Shown: one piece after another, positions 1 through 6,140 of the stretch
Position numbering within the stretch: the stretch's first letter is position 1
Layout of the letters: each line of letters opens with the position of its first letter
Assembly (NCBI RefSeq): GCF_943914685.1
Contig: NZ_CALUCZ010000020.1
Coordinates: forward strand, 1 to 40,428
Direction of reading: 5' to 3'
DNA from: an uncultured Mobiluncus sp.
GTDB lineage: Bacteria > Actinomycetota > Actinomycetes > Actinomycetales > Actinomycetaceae
DNA: 40,428 nucleotides
Made by a program: the position numbers and the translations under genes
The notes under the pieces: model-generated
Databases searched by the model: none
The model's input: only the letters and a program-made list of their open reading frames with translations
What the model was told of the DNA's origin: nothing

Positions 1-140
1 TTTCGGGTCTGAACATTCCCACCGGGATTCCGCTGTACTACGAGCTGGGCGAGGACTTCAAGCCTGTCGCCCACGGCCGCTACCTGGATCCGGACGCGGC
101 TGCCAACGCCATCAAAGCGGTGGCTAACCAAGGCAAATAG
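1..140 (+). CDS. gpmA: Phosphoglycerate mutase, C-terminal end (partial)
   Basis: This is the last 45 codons of a gene that enters from the left edge, read in the frame starting at base 3 and ending in TAG at 138-140. The visible protein runs from SGLNIPTGIPLYYEL to AIKAVANQGK. That is the characteristic tail of the 2,3-bisphosphoglycerate-dependent phosphoglycerate mutase, the cytosolic glycolytic enzyme that interconverts 3- and 2-phosphoglycerate. The LNIPTGIPL segment and the YLDP element followed by an alanine-rich helix match the family C-terminus. The catalytic histidines lie outside the window. A strong hairpin follows 17 bases after the stop. The family assignment rests only on the tail, but that tail is distinctive. 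Confidence 0.88.
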   Translation, partial: SGLNIPTGIPLYYELGEDFKPVAHGRYLDPDAAANAIKAVANQGK

Positions 141-157
141 TTCATCTCAAACTGTTT

Positions 158-185
158 GGGGCGCTTCGGTCTTCCGAGGCGCCCC
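158..185 (+). terminator. Hairpin terminator after gpmA
   Basis: A 12-bp stem (GGGGCGCTTCGG paired with CCGAGGCGCCCC, including one G-T pair) closes a TCTT loop 17 bases after the gpmA stop. The following sequence is only weakly T-rich, so termination may be inefficient or factor-assisted. Confidence 0.7.
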
Positions 186-409
186 CTGTAATTGCCGGCC
201 GGGTGGGTTTTGCAGGGCGGGTAGTTTGCCCGGTTAGCCAGTTCCACCAGCTCCAGCAGTGGCGCGACAGGCCGGTGGGGCGGGCCTCGTCTCTCCAGGC
301 CGACGGGGCGCCTCTCCAGGCCGGAGGAGTTGTTTCGGTGGGGTCCGGCGCACCAGGCACGCCGGGCGCGCCGCCGGGTTTGCGCGAGTGCTCCGGCGTG
401 TCGCGGATT

Positions 410-643
410 CTAAAACTCGGTGCCGCGCGAAGGCTCCGCCAAAATCCCGTGCCGCCGAACCTGATAGACCGGCGGGTCGAGCAGTTCCGCTTCAACTCCG
501 TGCAAAGCCGCCACATCCGCGGCTTGAGAAGCCACCACCCGGCGTGCCGCCTTGACTGCTTTCCGTTTTACCGGAGCGTTTGTTAGGTCAATACCCTGCT
601 TTTTTTTACGGTCGGACTTCTTTTTTCTTTTCGGTTCAATCAT
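410..643 (-). CDS. Possible small basic hypothetical protein (77 aa)
   Basis: I do not recognise this protein. The ATG at 641-643 has a good ribosome-binding site (GAGG, five bases upstream). The reading frame begins MIEPKRKKKSDRKKKQG, so the N-terminus is extremely lysine- and arginine-rich; a more ordinary alanine/valine-rich segment follows, ending in RHGILAEPSRGTEF. Such a charged N-terminus suggests binding to nucleic acid or ribosomes, but that is only inference from composition. It is convergent with gpmA and divergent from carD. An in-frame ATG further upstream (to 760) would place the start inside the carD promoter region and is less likely. The frame could be spurious, since other frames are also open in this GC-rich stretch. 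Confidence 0.45.
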   Translation of the reverse strand: MIEPKRKKKSDRKKKQGIDLTNAPVKRKAVKAARRVVASQAADVAALHGVEAELLDPPVYQVRRHGILAEPSRGTEF

Positions 644-718
644 TGTTACCTCGGTAAAAATTGGTGCTACGGGGGGCATTTTTTCGCGCCATTGCGCCAA
701 AAGTGAGCGTAGCTTTAA

Positions 719-748
719 TTGCTCTTTACCACAAAATCGTGATAATAT
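719..748 (+). promoter_or_regulatory. Candidate carD promoter
   Basis: TTGCTC at 719-724 and TAATAT at 743-748 are separated by 18 bases. The expected transcript starts near 755 and has a leader of about 30 bases, which includes the GGGAGA ribosome-binding site before the carD ATG. The -10 match is good and the -35 moderate. Confidence 0.5.
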
Positions 749-783
749 AAGTATATCCACCTCAAAAACGGGAGATTTTCAAT

Positions 784-1266
784 ATGACATTTAAGGTTGG
801 CGAAACCGTTGTTTATCCCCATCATGGGGCCGCCACGATCGAAGAGATCACAACCCGAGTTATTGGAGGTGTGGAACGCGAATATCTCAAGCTCCGAGTC
901 GCTCAGGGCGACCTCACCATCCAGATTCCGTCTGAGAACGTAGAGATGGTCGGAGTGCGCGATGTGGTTGATGAAGCCGGACTGGAGCACGTCTTTGAAG
1001 TGTTGCGCGCCAAGAAGACCGATGAGCCCTCCAACTGGTCGCGCCGTTACAAGGCCAACGTAGAAAAAATCGCTACCGGCGACGTAGTCAAGGTGGCCGA
1101 AGTCGTGCGTGACCTGTCCCGCCGTGACTCGAACCGTGGACTGTCCGCCGGCGAAAAGCGGATGCTGACCAAGGCACGTCAGATTCTGGTTTCCGAGCTG
1201 GCCTTGGCTGAGAAAACCAACGAAGAGGACGCTTCGTTGCGCCTAGACGAAGTTCTGGCTTCCTAA
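784..1266 (+). CDS. carD: CarD/CdnL family transcriptional regulator
   Basis: The 160-residue protein begins MTFKVGETVVYPHHGAATIEEI, the start of the CarD/CdnL RNA-polymerase-interacting (Tudor-like) domain. It has the helical C-terminal half of the family, including NWSRRYKANVEKIATGD and LSAGEKRMLTKARQILVSELA, which forms the DNA-minor-groove-binding module. The length matches the roughly 160 residues usual in actinobacteria. CarD binds the RNA polymerase beta subunit and stabilises open promoter complexes, mainly at rRNA and housekeeping promoters. A GGGAGA ribosome-binding site sits nine bases before the ATG. In many actinobacteria carD lies directly upstream of ispD and ispF; here ispD is 4.9 kb further on, with a PII/DUF1538 operon in between. 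Confidence 0.96.
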   Translation: MTFKVGETVVYPHHGAATIEEITTRVIGGVEREYLKLRVAQGDLTIQIPSENVEMVGVRDVVDEAGLEHVFEVLRAKKTDEPSNWSRRYKANVEKIATGDVVKVAEVVRDLSRRDSNRGLSAGEKRMLTKARQILVSELALAEKTNEEDASLRLDEVLAS

Positions 1267-1283
1267 GACACCATAACTTTTGC

Positions 1284-1319
1284 AAATAATAGTTGGAGGT
1301 TTTCCTCCAACTATTATTT
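1284..1319. terminator. Strong bidirectional terminator between carD and the PII operon
   Basis: A perfect 16-bp stem with a TTTT loop at 1300-1303 lies just after the carD stop. The right arm ends in a run of T residues on the plus strand. It sits between two convergent transcription units, carD and the PII gene ending at 1376, and can serve carD fully and the other strand partly. Confidence 0.9.
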
Positions 1320-1375
1320 TTTGCCCGTATTACCCCGTTTTGTACGCTTCGGACGCTTTGGACGCTTTGCCGGTC

Positions 1376-1687
1376 CTACTCGGTCGGTTGGTAAAGCCCA
1401 CGCACGCGAACCGTGTTTTGCACGAAAACAATGCCGTTCCCGGGCTGGCGCAATTCCAGAGTTTCGTAGATGGTTTCCACTATTTGCGGGGCTTTCGCCT
1501 GGTCGGCCAGGATTATCACCAACTCTTTTTCCGGTTCAATCCCCAAACCGAACAGGGTGGCGGTTTCGTGGACTCCAGAGCCGCGCGCATTAATAATCGT
1601 CCCGCCGTGCGAGCCGGCCTGCACCGCCGCGTCGATGACTTCTTCGGCGTGGCCTTTTTCCACAACGGTCAATATCGCCTGAATCAT
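1376..1687 (-). CDS. Single-domain PII-like signalling protein
   Basis: The 103-residue protein spans one PII (GlnB-like) ferredoxin-fold domain: an N-terminal strand (MIQAILTVVEKG), the segment GGTIINARGSG at 28-38, EPEKELVIIL at 51-60, and a final PGNGIVFVQNTVRVRGLY at 82-99. Compared with GlnB/GlnK the T-loop is short and lacks the uridylylated tyrosine, and the B-loop is replaced by a PGNGI element, so ordinary uridylylation by GlnD is unlikely. Proteins of this type are normally annotated as P-II family regulators next to DUF1538 genes. It is the last gene of a four-gene operon, and its ATG overlaps the stop of the DUF1538 gene upstream by four bases (ATGA at 1684-1687). The likely role is ligand-dependent control of the membrane partners; the ligand is unknown. 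Confidence 0.85.
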   Translation of the reverse strand: MIQAILTVVEKGHAEEVIDAAVQAGSHGGTIINARGSGVHETATLFGLGIEPEKELVIILADQAKAPQIVETIYETLELRQPGNGIVFVQNTVRVRGLYQPTE

Positions 1688-3318
1688 GAGTTTCCCTTCT
1701 TTCCTTGGCCAGTTTCAGCCGGTTGATGCCCTGCCGAGACGGCAGCAGCGCGGGGGGTGGATTTCGCATCAGCAGAGTGGGTCGAGTTTAGGTTGGTCTC
1801 ACCAGTCGGGGGGGAGCTCGCCCACGGGTCGTTGTTCCGCAGGTTGGTGCGACGCCGGGCGCGAGCCTGGAATACGACACCGAGCAGCTGCAACACAATC
1901 GGGGGCATCAGCGCGACCATCGTGATGAGTCCCAAACCGTCCTCTACCACGTCTGCAGTAGGGGTGCCCGCGGCCGCACCCTGGGCAAAGGCCAGCACAA
2001 ACGTGGTCAGCATCGGGCCGGGCGCGACCCCGCCGCCATCAAAAGCCAGCCCGCCGAACAACTCTGAGGACACGAACGTCAACCCGACCGCCACCAGATA
2101 TCCCGGCAACAGCATGTGCCACAGCTCTAAACTGGGTATCACCAGACGCAACGTAGACAACAGAACTGCCGAGCCCACCCCTAGTGCCATCGCCGCCATC
2201 ACGGCAGAGGCGCGCACCGACCCGGAAGTGACCTCCTGCACCTGCTCGGTCAGGACGTGTACCGCCGGTTCCGCCAGCACCGCCAGGAAACCCAGCGTGA
2301 AAGCGATGGCCAGCAGTAGCGGCGCACTACCCCGGAGCGCCAAGCTCACCCCGATCGTGCGTCCCACGTCCATGAAACCACCGTTTGCGCCGGTCAGGAA
2401 GAAAGTCAGACCCAAGAACGCCATGACGATACCCGCGATGACGCTGCGGCGCGCTGACTTGTGCAGTTTGAACACCGTGACGTTTCCAATCAGGAACAGC
2501 GCCAGCAGCGGGGCGAGGGCGAGGCTGACGCTGCGGGCTTCCATCGGAAAATGTTTCACCAGCGGTTCAAAGAGGTGGGTCGTGTCCGGAGTCAAGGTCG
2601 GTCCGGTGGTCGGCAAGGCGCCCAGGTGCAGCAGGATAGACGTGATTTGCAGGGCTAAAATCGCACCCACGCAAGCAATCGCCACCAGCCCGAACGCGTC
2701 GGATTCACTGCGGGCCGAGTCGCGTTTCATCGATGCTACCCCGGTGGCGAAAGCCAGCACGACCGGCACCGTCAGCGGCCCGGTCGTGGCGCCGGACGCG
2801 TCGAAAGCAATCGCCAGATACTGCATGGGTGCCACCAGCGCCAACAGCGCCACCAGGCCATAAGACGCCAGCAGCACCCAGCGAAGTTTCCAGCCGCGCA
2901 AAATCCGCACCATACCCAAACACAGCAGCACCGCCAACCCTGCTGAAACCACCACAATCAGCAAGATAGAGGACACTATTCCGCAGGTCAACGTGTTGAC
3001 CTGCGCCGCATAGATGAGAATATCCGGTTCCGCCATGGTCAACAGGAAACCCAGTACAAACGTGAGCGTCATGACCACCGAAATCCGCCCGGACTTGACC
3101 ACGGTCGAGGACATAATACGTCCGATGGGGGCGATACCGACCTCGACCCCCAACAGGAACAGCGACAGCCCGGCGATAATCGCGATGGCACCCAGACCGA
3201 AACGAGGCAGCAGTACTCCCGGCAGGGGAACGACCGTAAGATGCACCAACACCACAACACCAGCTATGGGAAGGACCGACTTGGTCGTTTCCCACAGCTT
3301 TGCGGTTAAGGTATTCAT
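1684..3318 (-). CDS. DUF1538 family membrane protein (second copy)
   Basis: The 544-residue polytopic membrane protein resembles the DUF1538 family, which has no established function that I know of. It appears internally duplicated. MAEPD at 95-99 and AFDASGATTGPLTVP at 171-185 in the first half correspond to LAEPA at 348-352 and AFDGGGVAPGPM at 425-436 in the second half. The intramembrane acidic residues in these motifs could bind or couple a cation. A hydrophilic tail of about 60 residues (485-544), rich in Ser, Thr, Asn and Pro, is absent from the paralogue encoded at 3989-5485. The ATG follows directly on the stop codon of the tandem PII gene (TAG then ATG), and the gene overlaps the single-PII start by four bases, indicating translational coupling. 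A transporter or channel gated by PII is the simplest reading. Confidence 0.82.
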   Translation of the reverse strand: MNTLTAKLWETTKSVLPIAGVVVLVHLTVVPLPGVLLPRFGLGAIAIIAGLSLFLLGVEVGIAPIGRIMSSTVVKSGRISVVMTLTFVLGFLLTMAEPDILIYAAQVNTLTCGIVSSILLIVVVSAGLAVLLCLGMVRILRGWKLRWVLLASYGLVALLALVAPMQYLAIAFDASGATTGPLTVPVVLAFATGVASMKRDSARSESDAFGLVAIACVGAILALQITSILLHLGALPTTGPTLTPDTTHLFEPLVKHFPMEARSVSLALAPLLALFLIGNVTVFKLHKSARRSVIAGIVMAFLGLTFFLTGANGGFMDVGRTIGVSLALRGSAPLLLAIAFTLGFLAVLAEPAVHVLTEQVQEVTSGSVRASAVMAAMALGVGSAVLLSTLRLVIPSLELWHMLLPGYLVAVGLTFVSSELFGGLAFDGGGVAPGPMLTTFVLAFAQGAAAGTPTADVVEDGLGLITMVALMPPIVLQLLGVVFQARARRRTNLRNNDPWASSPPTGETNLNSTHSADAKSTPRAAAVSAGHQPAETGQGKKGNS

Positions 3319-3996
3319 CTACGCTCCCTGGTACAGCCCACTGACAGCGACCACATTTTGGGTGAAAAGAATGCCGTGGTTGGGTTTTTCCAAATCGAGA
3401 CGCTGGTCGATGGCGTCCTCAATCTGAGGGGCGCTCTGCGCGGAGGCCAGCATAAACACAATGTCCTTTTCCGGTTCGATTTCCATGCCCAGCACCAGTT
3501 CGGTTTGAGCAATCCCCGAGCCGCGCCCGGCGATGACGGTGCCTCCGCGAGCTCCGGCACTTTGCGCAGCCTCAACCACATCCTCGGCCCGGCCGTGCTC
3601 GACAATGATGGTGATGAGCTGCCACTGTGCCGGTTGCACGGCATGGTCCGCGGGGGGTTCGGGCCAGCGTTCGATGGCGGACGTTCCCGCGATGCCCTCC
3701 ATCTCAACCGCAAAAGCAATACCCCGGTTGGGTTTCTCGAAGTGGAAACGTTTTGCCAGCGCCTGCATCGCCGTGCTGGCGGTGGCGGTGTCGGCACCCA
3801 TGATGAGGACTTCTTTGCGGGAATCCACCACGCCGATAGCGTTGAGCCACTTGTTCTTGATGGTGCCGCGTCCCAGCATCACCGTGGCGCCGCGAATCCC
3901 GTGTTTTTTCGCTTCGGCAATAACTTTGGAAGCCATCTGGTCATTGACCACAACGTAGAGCAGCACCGCGTCCTTATGCCAGTCTTTCTCAAGCAT
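3319..3996 (-). CDS. Tandem (two-domain) PII-like signalling protein
   Basis: The 225-residue protein holds two PII-like domains in one chain. The first (about 8-105) contains GATVMLGRGT at 36-45 and EKPNRGIAF at 87-95. The second (about 125-225) contains GGTVIAGRGSG at 151-161, EIEPEKDIVFML at 172-183 and EKPNHGILF at 203-211. A short Pro-rich linker (about 109-123) joins them. The second domain closely resembles the single-domain protein encoded at 1376-1687; the first is more divergent and lacks the EPEK segment. Canonical PII proteins are homotrimers, so a two-domain chain is architecturally unusual. The start ATG overlaps the stop of the upstream DUF1538 gene by eight bases and has an AAGGAAGG ribosome-binding site. 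Neither domain shows the uridylylatable T-loop tyrosine of GlnB. Confidence 0.83.
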   Translation of the reverse strand: MLEKDWHKDAVLLYVVVNDQMASKVIAEAKKHGIRGATVMLGRGTIKNKWLNAIGVVDSRKEVLIMGADTATASTAMQALAKRFHFEKPNRGIAFAVEMEGIAGTSAIERWPEPPADHAVQPAQWQLITIIVEHGRAEDVVEAAQSAGARGGTVIAGRGSGIAQTELVLGMEIEPEKDIVFMLASAQSAPQIEDAIDQRLDLEKPNHGILFTQNVVAVSGLYQGA

Positions 3997-5485
3997 GGGA
4001 AACCTTCCTTGTCTTAGAAGAATATATTAGTCCGAGAATTTGAATGGTAATCAGCGGTGTCATGGCGACCGTTGCGATTACCCCTAGTCCGTCCACCACC
4101 ACATTTGCTCCCGGTGTCCCGGCCGCCGCTCCTTGGGCAAAAGCCAGCACGAAAGTAGCGGTCATGGGCCCGGACGCCACCCCGCCGGAATCGAAGGCGA
4201 TGCCGGTAAACAGCGGTGGAGCGTAGTGCATCATGATGACAGCTACCACGTATCCCGGCAACAGGATGTGCCATAGCTCCAGCGTGGGCACGAGGACCCG
4301 CGCGGTGGACAGCACGACCGCCACGCCCACCCCTAGTGCCAGCGAAAACATCACCGCTTTGCGGTGCACCGCCCCGGCCGTAACGTCCTCGACCTGGTCC
4401 ATCAGTACGTAGACTGCCGGTTCGGCCAGAATCGTCACGACCCCCAACAGGAACGCCACCGCCAGCAGCAGGGCAGGGGGTTGGTTCGCGGCCAGCGTTT
4501 CGCCGATGGTGCGGCCCACATCCATGAAACCTGCGTTGACCCCGGTCAGGAAGGTGACCAAACCGAGGTAAGAAAACACCAGGCCCAAGATGATACGACG
4601 CAGTTTCTCCGCAGTCAGGGGGAAAAACTTTGCTACAGCGCCAACCACGAAGGCGGTGAGGATGGGAGCCAATCCTAGCGCCACGTCACGAACCTGGCGG
4701 GGAGCCTCTTGTGCCAGCGCCGCCAACGGGCTGAGATTCAACACTTCCGGGGCGGGAATGTCACGGGGAATCTCTCCCAGCCGAAAGATGACGGCGGTAA
4801 CCAGCACCGCCAAAATTGCCCCCGCGGAAGCAATTCCCACCAGCCCAAACGCATCAGCTTCACCGCTGCGAGAGTCCTTTTTCATCGCGGACACCCCCGC
4901 CGCCATGGCCAAGATGAACGGAACGGTCAACGCCCCGGTGGTGGCTCCTGAAGCATCAAAAGAAATCGCGAGGTACTCGGTGGGAGCGAAAAAGCCCAGG
5001 ATTGCCACCAAAACGTAGGCGCCCAGGAGGATGAATTTCAGAGGGATGGAACGGATGATGCGCACCATGCCGATAGTCAGAAGCGCCGCTATTCCCAGGC
5101 TCACCACCAGAACCAAAAAGAGCTTGCCCAGTAACCCGCCGGTAATCAGCTCGACTTGACCACCGTAAATATGCAGGTCAGGTTCCGCTACTGAAATGAA
5201 CAGGCCCAACACAAAGGTTGCTGATATCACGACCGAAAGCCTGCCAGACCGAGCGATGGCGTGTCCCAGCAGCTGCCCGATGGGGGTCAGGCCAATGTCT
5301 ACTCCCAGCAGGAAAATCGCCAAACCCACGATAATTGCGAACGTGCCCAAGGCAAAACGCGCCGGCAGCGAGCCCTCCAGAGGAACCAGCGTGAGTGCCA
5401 AAACCACGACAATTCCGACAATAGGCGTCACAGAAAACAGCGTCTCTTTCAGCTTTCGCAGCGGTGCAGAAAAATCAGCAAGCAA
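3989..5485 (-). CDS. DUF1538 family membrane protein (first copy)
   Basis: The 498-residue polytopic membrane protein is paralogous along its length to the one encoded at 1684-3318. It carries the same duplicated signature: VAEPD at 99-103 and SFDASGATTGALTVP at 175-189, echoed by LAEPA at 353-357 and AFDSGGVASGPMT at 430-442. Other shared landmarks are FLTGVNAGFMDVG at 312-324 and GAAAGTPGANVVVDGLG at 452-468. It is the first gene of the PII/DUF1538 operon. The chosen start is TTG at 5483-5485, because a strong GGAGGAG ribosome-binding site lies five bases upstream; no ATG is as well placed. Family members are found beside PII-like genes, implying a regulated transporter, but the substrate is unknown. 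Confidence 0.82.
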   Translation of the reverse strand: MLADFSAPLRKLKETLFSVTPIVGIVVVLALTLVPLEGSLPARFALGTFAIIVGLAIFLLGVDIGLTPIGQLLGHAIARSGRLSVVISATFVLGLFISVAEPDLHIYGGQVELITGGLLGKLFLVLVVSLGIAALLTIGMVRIIRSIPLKFILLGAYVLVAILGFFAPTEYLAISFDASGATTGALTVPFILAMAAGVSAMKKDSRSGEADAFGLVGIASAGAILAVLVTAVIFRLGEIPRDIPAPEVLNLSPLAALAQEAPRQVRDVALGLAPILTAFVVGAVAKFFPLTAEKLRRIILGLVFSYLGLVTFLTGVNAGFMDVGRTIGETLAANQPPALLLAVAFLLGVVTILAEPAVYVLMDQVEDVTAGAVHRKAVMFSLALGVGVAVVLSTARVLVPTLELWHILLPGYVVAVIMMHYAPPLFTGIAFDSGGVASGPMTATFVLAFAQGAAAGTPGANVVVDGLGVIATVAMTPLITIQILGLIYSSKTRKVSHA

Positions 5486-5508
5486 AGCGGCTCCTCCATA
5501 GGGGCGGT

Positions 5509-5535
5509 TTTATGCCAGTTTATCAAGTTGTCCAA
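5509..5535 (-). promoter_or_regulatory. Candidate promoter of the PII/DUF1538 operon
   Basis: On the minus strand TTGGAC (5535-5530) is followed after 15 bases by CATAAA (5514-5509), about 25 bases before the TTG start. The spacing is short and the -10 is only a 4/6 match, so this is tentative. Confidence 0.33.
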
Positions 5536-5636
5536 CCGAAGAGCACCGCGCCGGTTGCGCAAGTGAGCCCGGCCGCGAGGTCTGGCGGCGTTCGGGGGGG
5601 GATGCCTCTCAGTCGCAGAAATGGGGTCCCGTTCTG

Positions 5637-5667
5637 TTTTTCTAAGCGGGCAAGCCGCTAAGAAAAA
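5637..5667. terminator. Hairpin flanked by T and A runs, possible terminator
   Basis: TTTTTCTAAGCGG pairs with CCGCTAAGAAAAA (one mismatch) around a GCAAG loop. On either strand the stem ends in a U-run, so it could terminate transcription in both directions. No gene ends nearby, so it may be a remnant of a lost gene or may insulate the divergent operons. Confidence 0.5.
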
Positions 5668-5696
5668 CTACGAACACCCGTGTCATGCCAGGGGAC

Positions 5697-5715
5697 GCAA
5701 TCTCGCAGAGATTGC
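5697..5715. repeat. Small perfect hairpin
   Basis: GCAATCTC pairs with GAGATTGC around a GCA loop. There is no T-run and no adjacent gene, so its role is unknown. Confidence 0.45.
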
Positions 5716-5787
5716 AAGTACCCATATGCTCCTTCGAGGTCCCCCTCCACCACCGCCCTCGCGATGAACCCCTGTATCCTGTCTGTT

Positions 5788-5917
5788 TTGCACGAATGAC
5801 CGATTTCACTGTGCGCAATGCTGTCTCGACACAGCTGGAATCTCTATAACCTGCAGGTTTAAAAAACGGGAGTCGATGATGGCCCAGATTCTGGGTTGAA
5901 ATCGGTCGTTAGTGCAA
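5788..5917. mobile_element. 130-base segment bounded by 21-base inverted repeats (MITE-like)
   Basis: The 21-base arms at 5788-5808 and 5897-5917 are inverted copies with 19 of 21 positions matching; each contains GACCGATTTCA or its complement. The interior of 88 bases has no coding capacity. Terminal inverted repeats with a short non-coding core are typical of miniature inverted-repeat elements. I see no clear target-site duplication and no transposase, so a protein-binding site pair or a long-range hairpin remains possible. Confidence 0.4.
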
Positions 5918-5959
5918 CTATTCCGAAAAACCACGGGGGTTTCACTCCCAAACAGGGCA

Positions 5960-6006
5960 GAAATCCGGGGCATAGACACCGGATTTCGGGCGCGAGAATC
6001 CGGGGC
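5960..6006 (+). repeat. Overlapping alternative hairpins upstream of ispD
   Basis: CCGGATTTC at 5979-5987 can pair with GAAATCCGG at 5960-5968; its CCGGATT part can instead pair with AATCCGG at 5997-6003. The sequence AATCCGGGGC is present twice as a direct repeat (5962-5971 and 5997-6006). The two pairings exclude each other. Confidence 0.45.
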
Positions 6007-6032
6007 TACTCGCCGGGGTTGCGGATAAAGGT

Positions 6033-6082
6033 GGAGAATAGCCGGGTAGCTGCCATTATTGGCAGCTACCCGGCTATTCTCC
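6033..6082. repeat. Perfect 23-bp palindrome, copy 1 of a dispersed repeat
   Basis: Two 23-base arms (6033-6055 and 6060-6082) are perfectly complementary around a 4-base TTAT loop. The 20-base core at 6047-6066 occurs again exactly at 40339-40358, and the left flank AAGGTG...AATAG is also shared. It lies 59 bases before the ispD start. There is no T-run, so it is not a standard terminator. Confidence 0.8.
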
Positions 6083-6140
6083 CCTTATAAGACACGCACA
6101 CCCCGAAACCAGGGGAAAATTTTGGGGGTAAATTGTCAGG

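Larger units (their letters stand above)
5486..6140. other. 655-base non-coding stretch rich in inverted repeats
   Basis: No convincing gene is seen between the divergent DUF1538 operon and ispD. The stretch holds several separate secondary-structure elements, listed individually: hairpins at 5637-5667 and 5697-5715, a pair of 21-base inverted repeats at 5788-5808 and 5897-5917, overlapping alternative hairpins at 5960-6006, and a perfect 23-bp palindrome at 6033-6082. Short open frames here lack ribosome-binding sites and are broken by these repeats. Confidence 0.7.

Noticed and set aside
1757..2863. Long plus-strand open frame opposite the second DUF1538 gene
   Set aside because: Ser/Thr/Ala/Pro-rich translation with no domain, wholly antisense to a well-supported membrane protein.
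6033..6082. Perfect 23-bp palindrome as an intrinsic terminator
   Set aside because: No U-run follows on either strand and no gene ends nearby; the recurrence of its core at 40339-40358 fits a dispersed repeat better.
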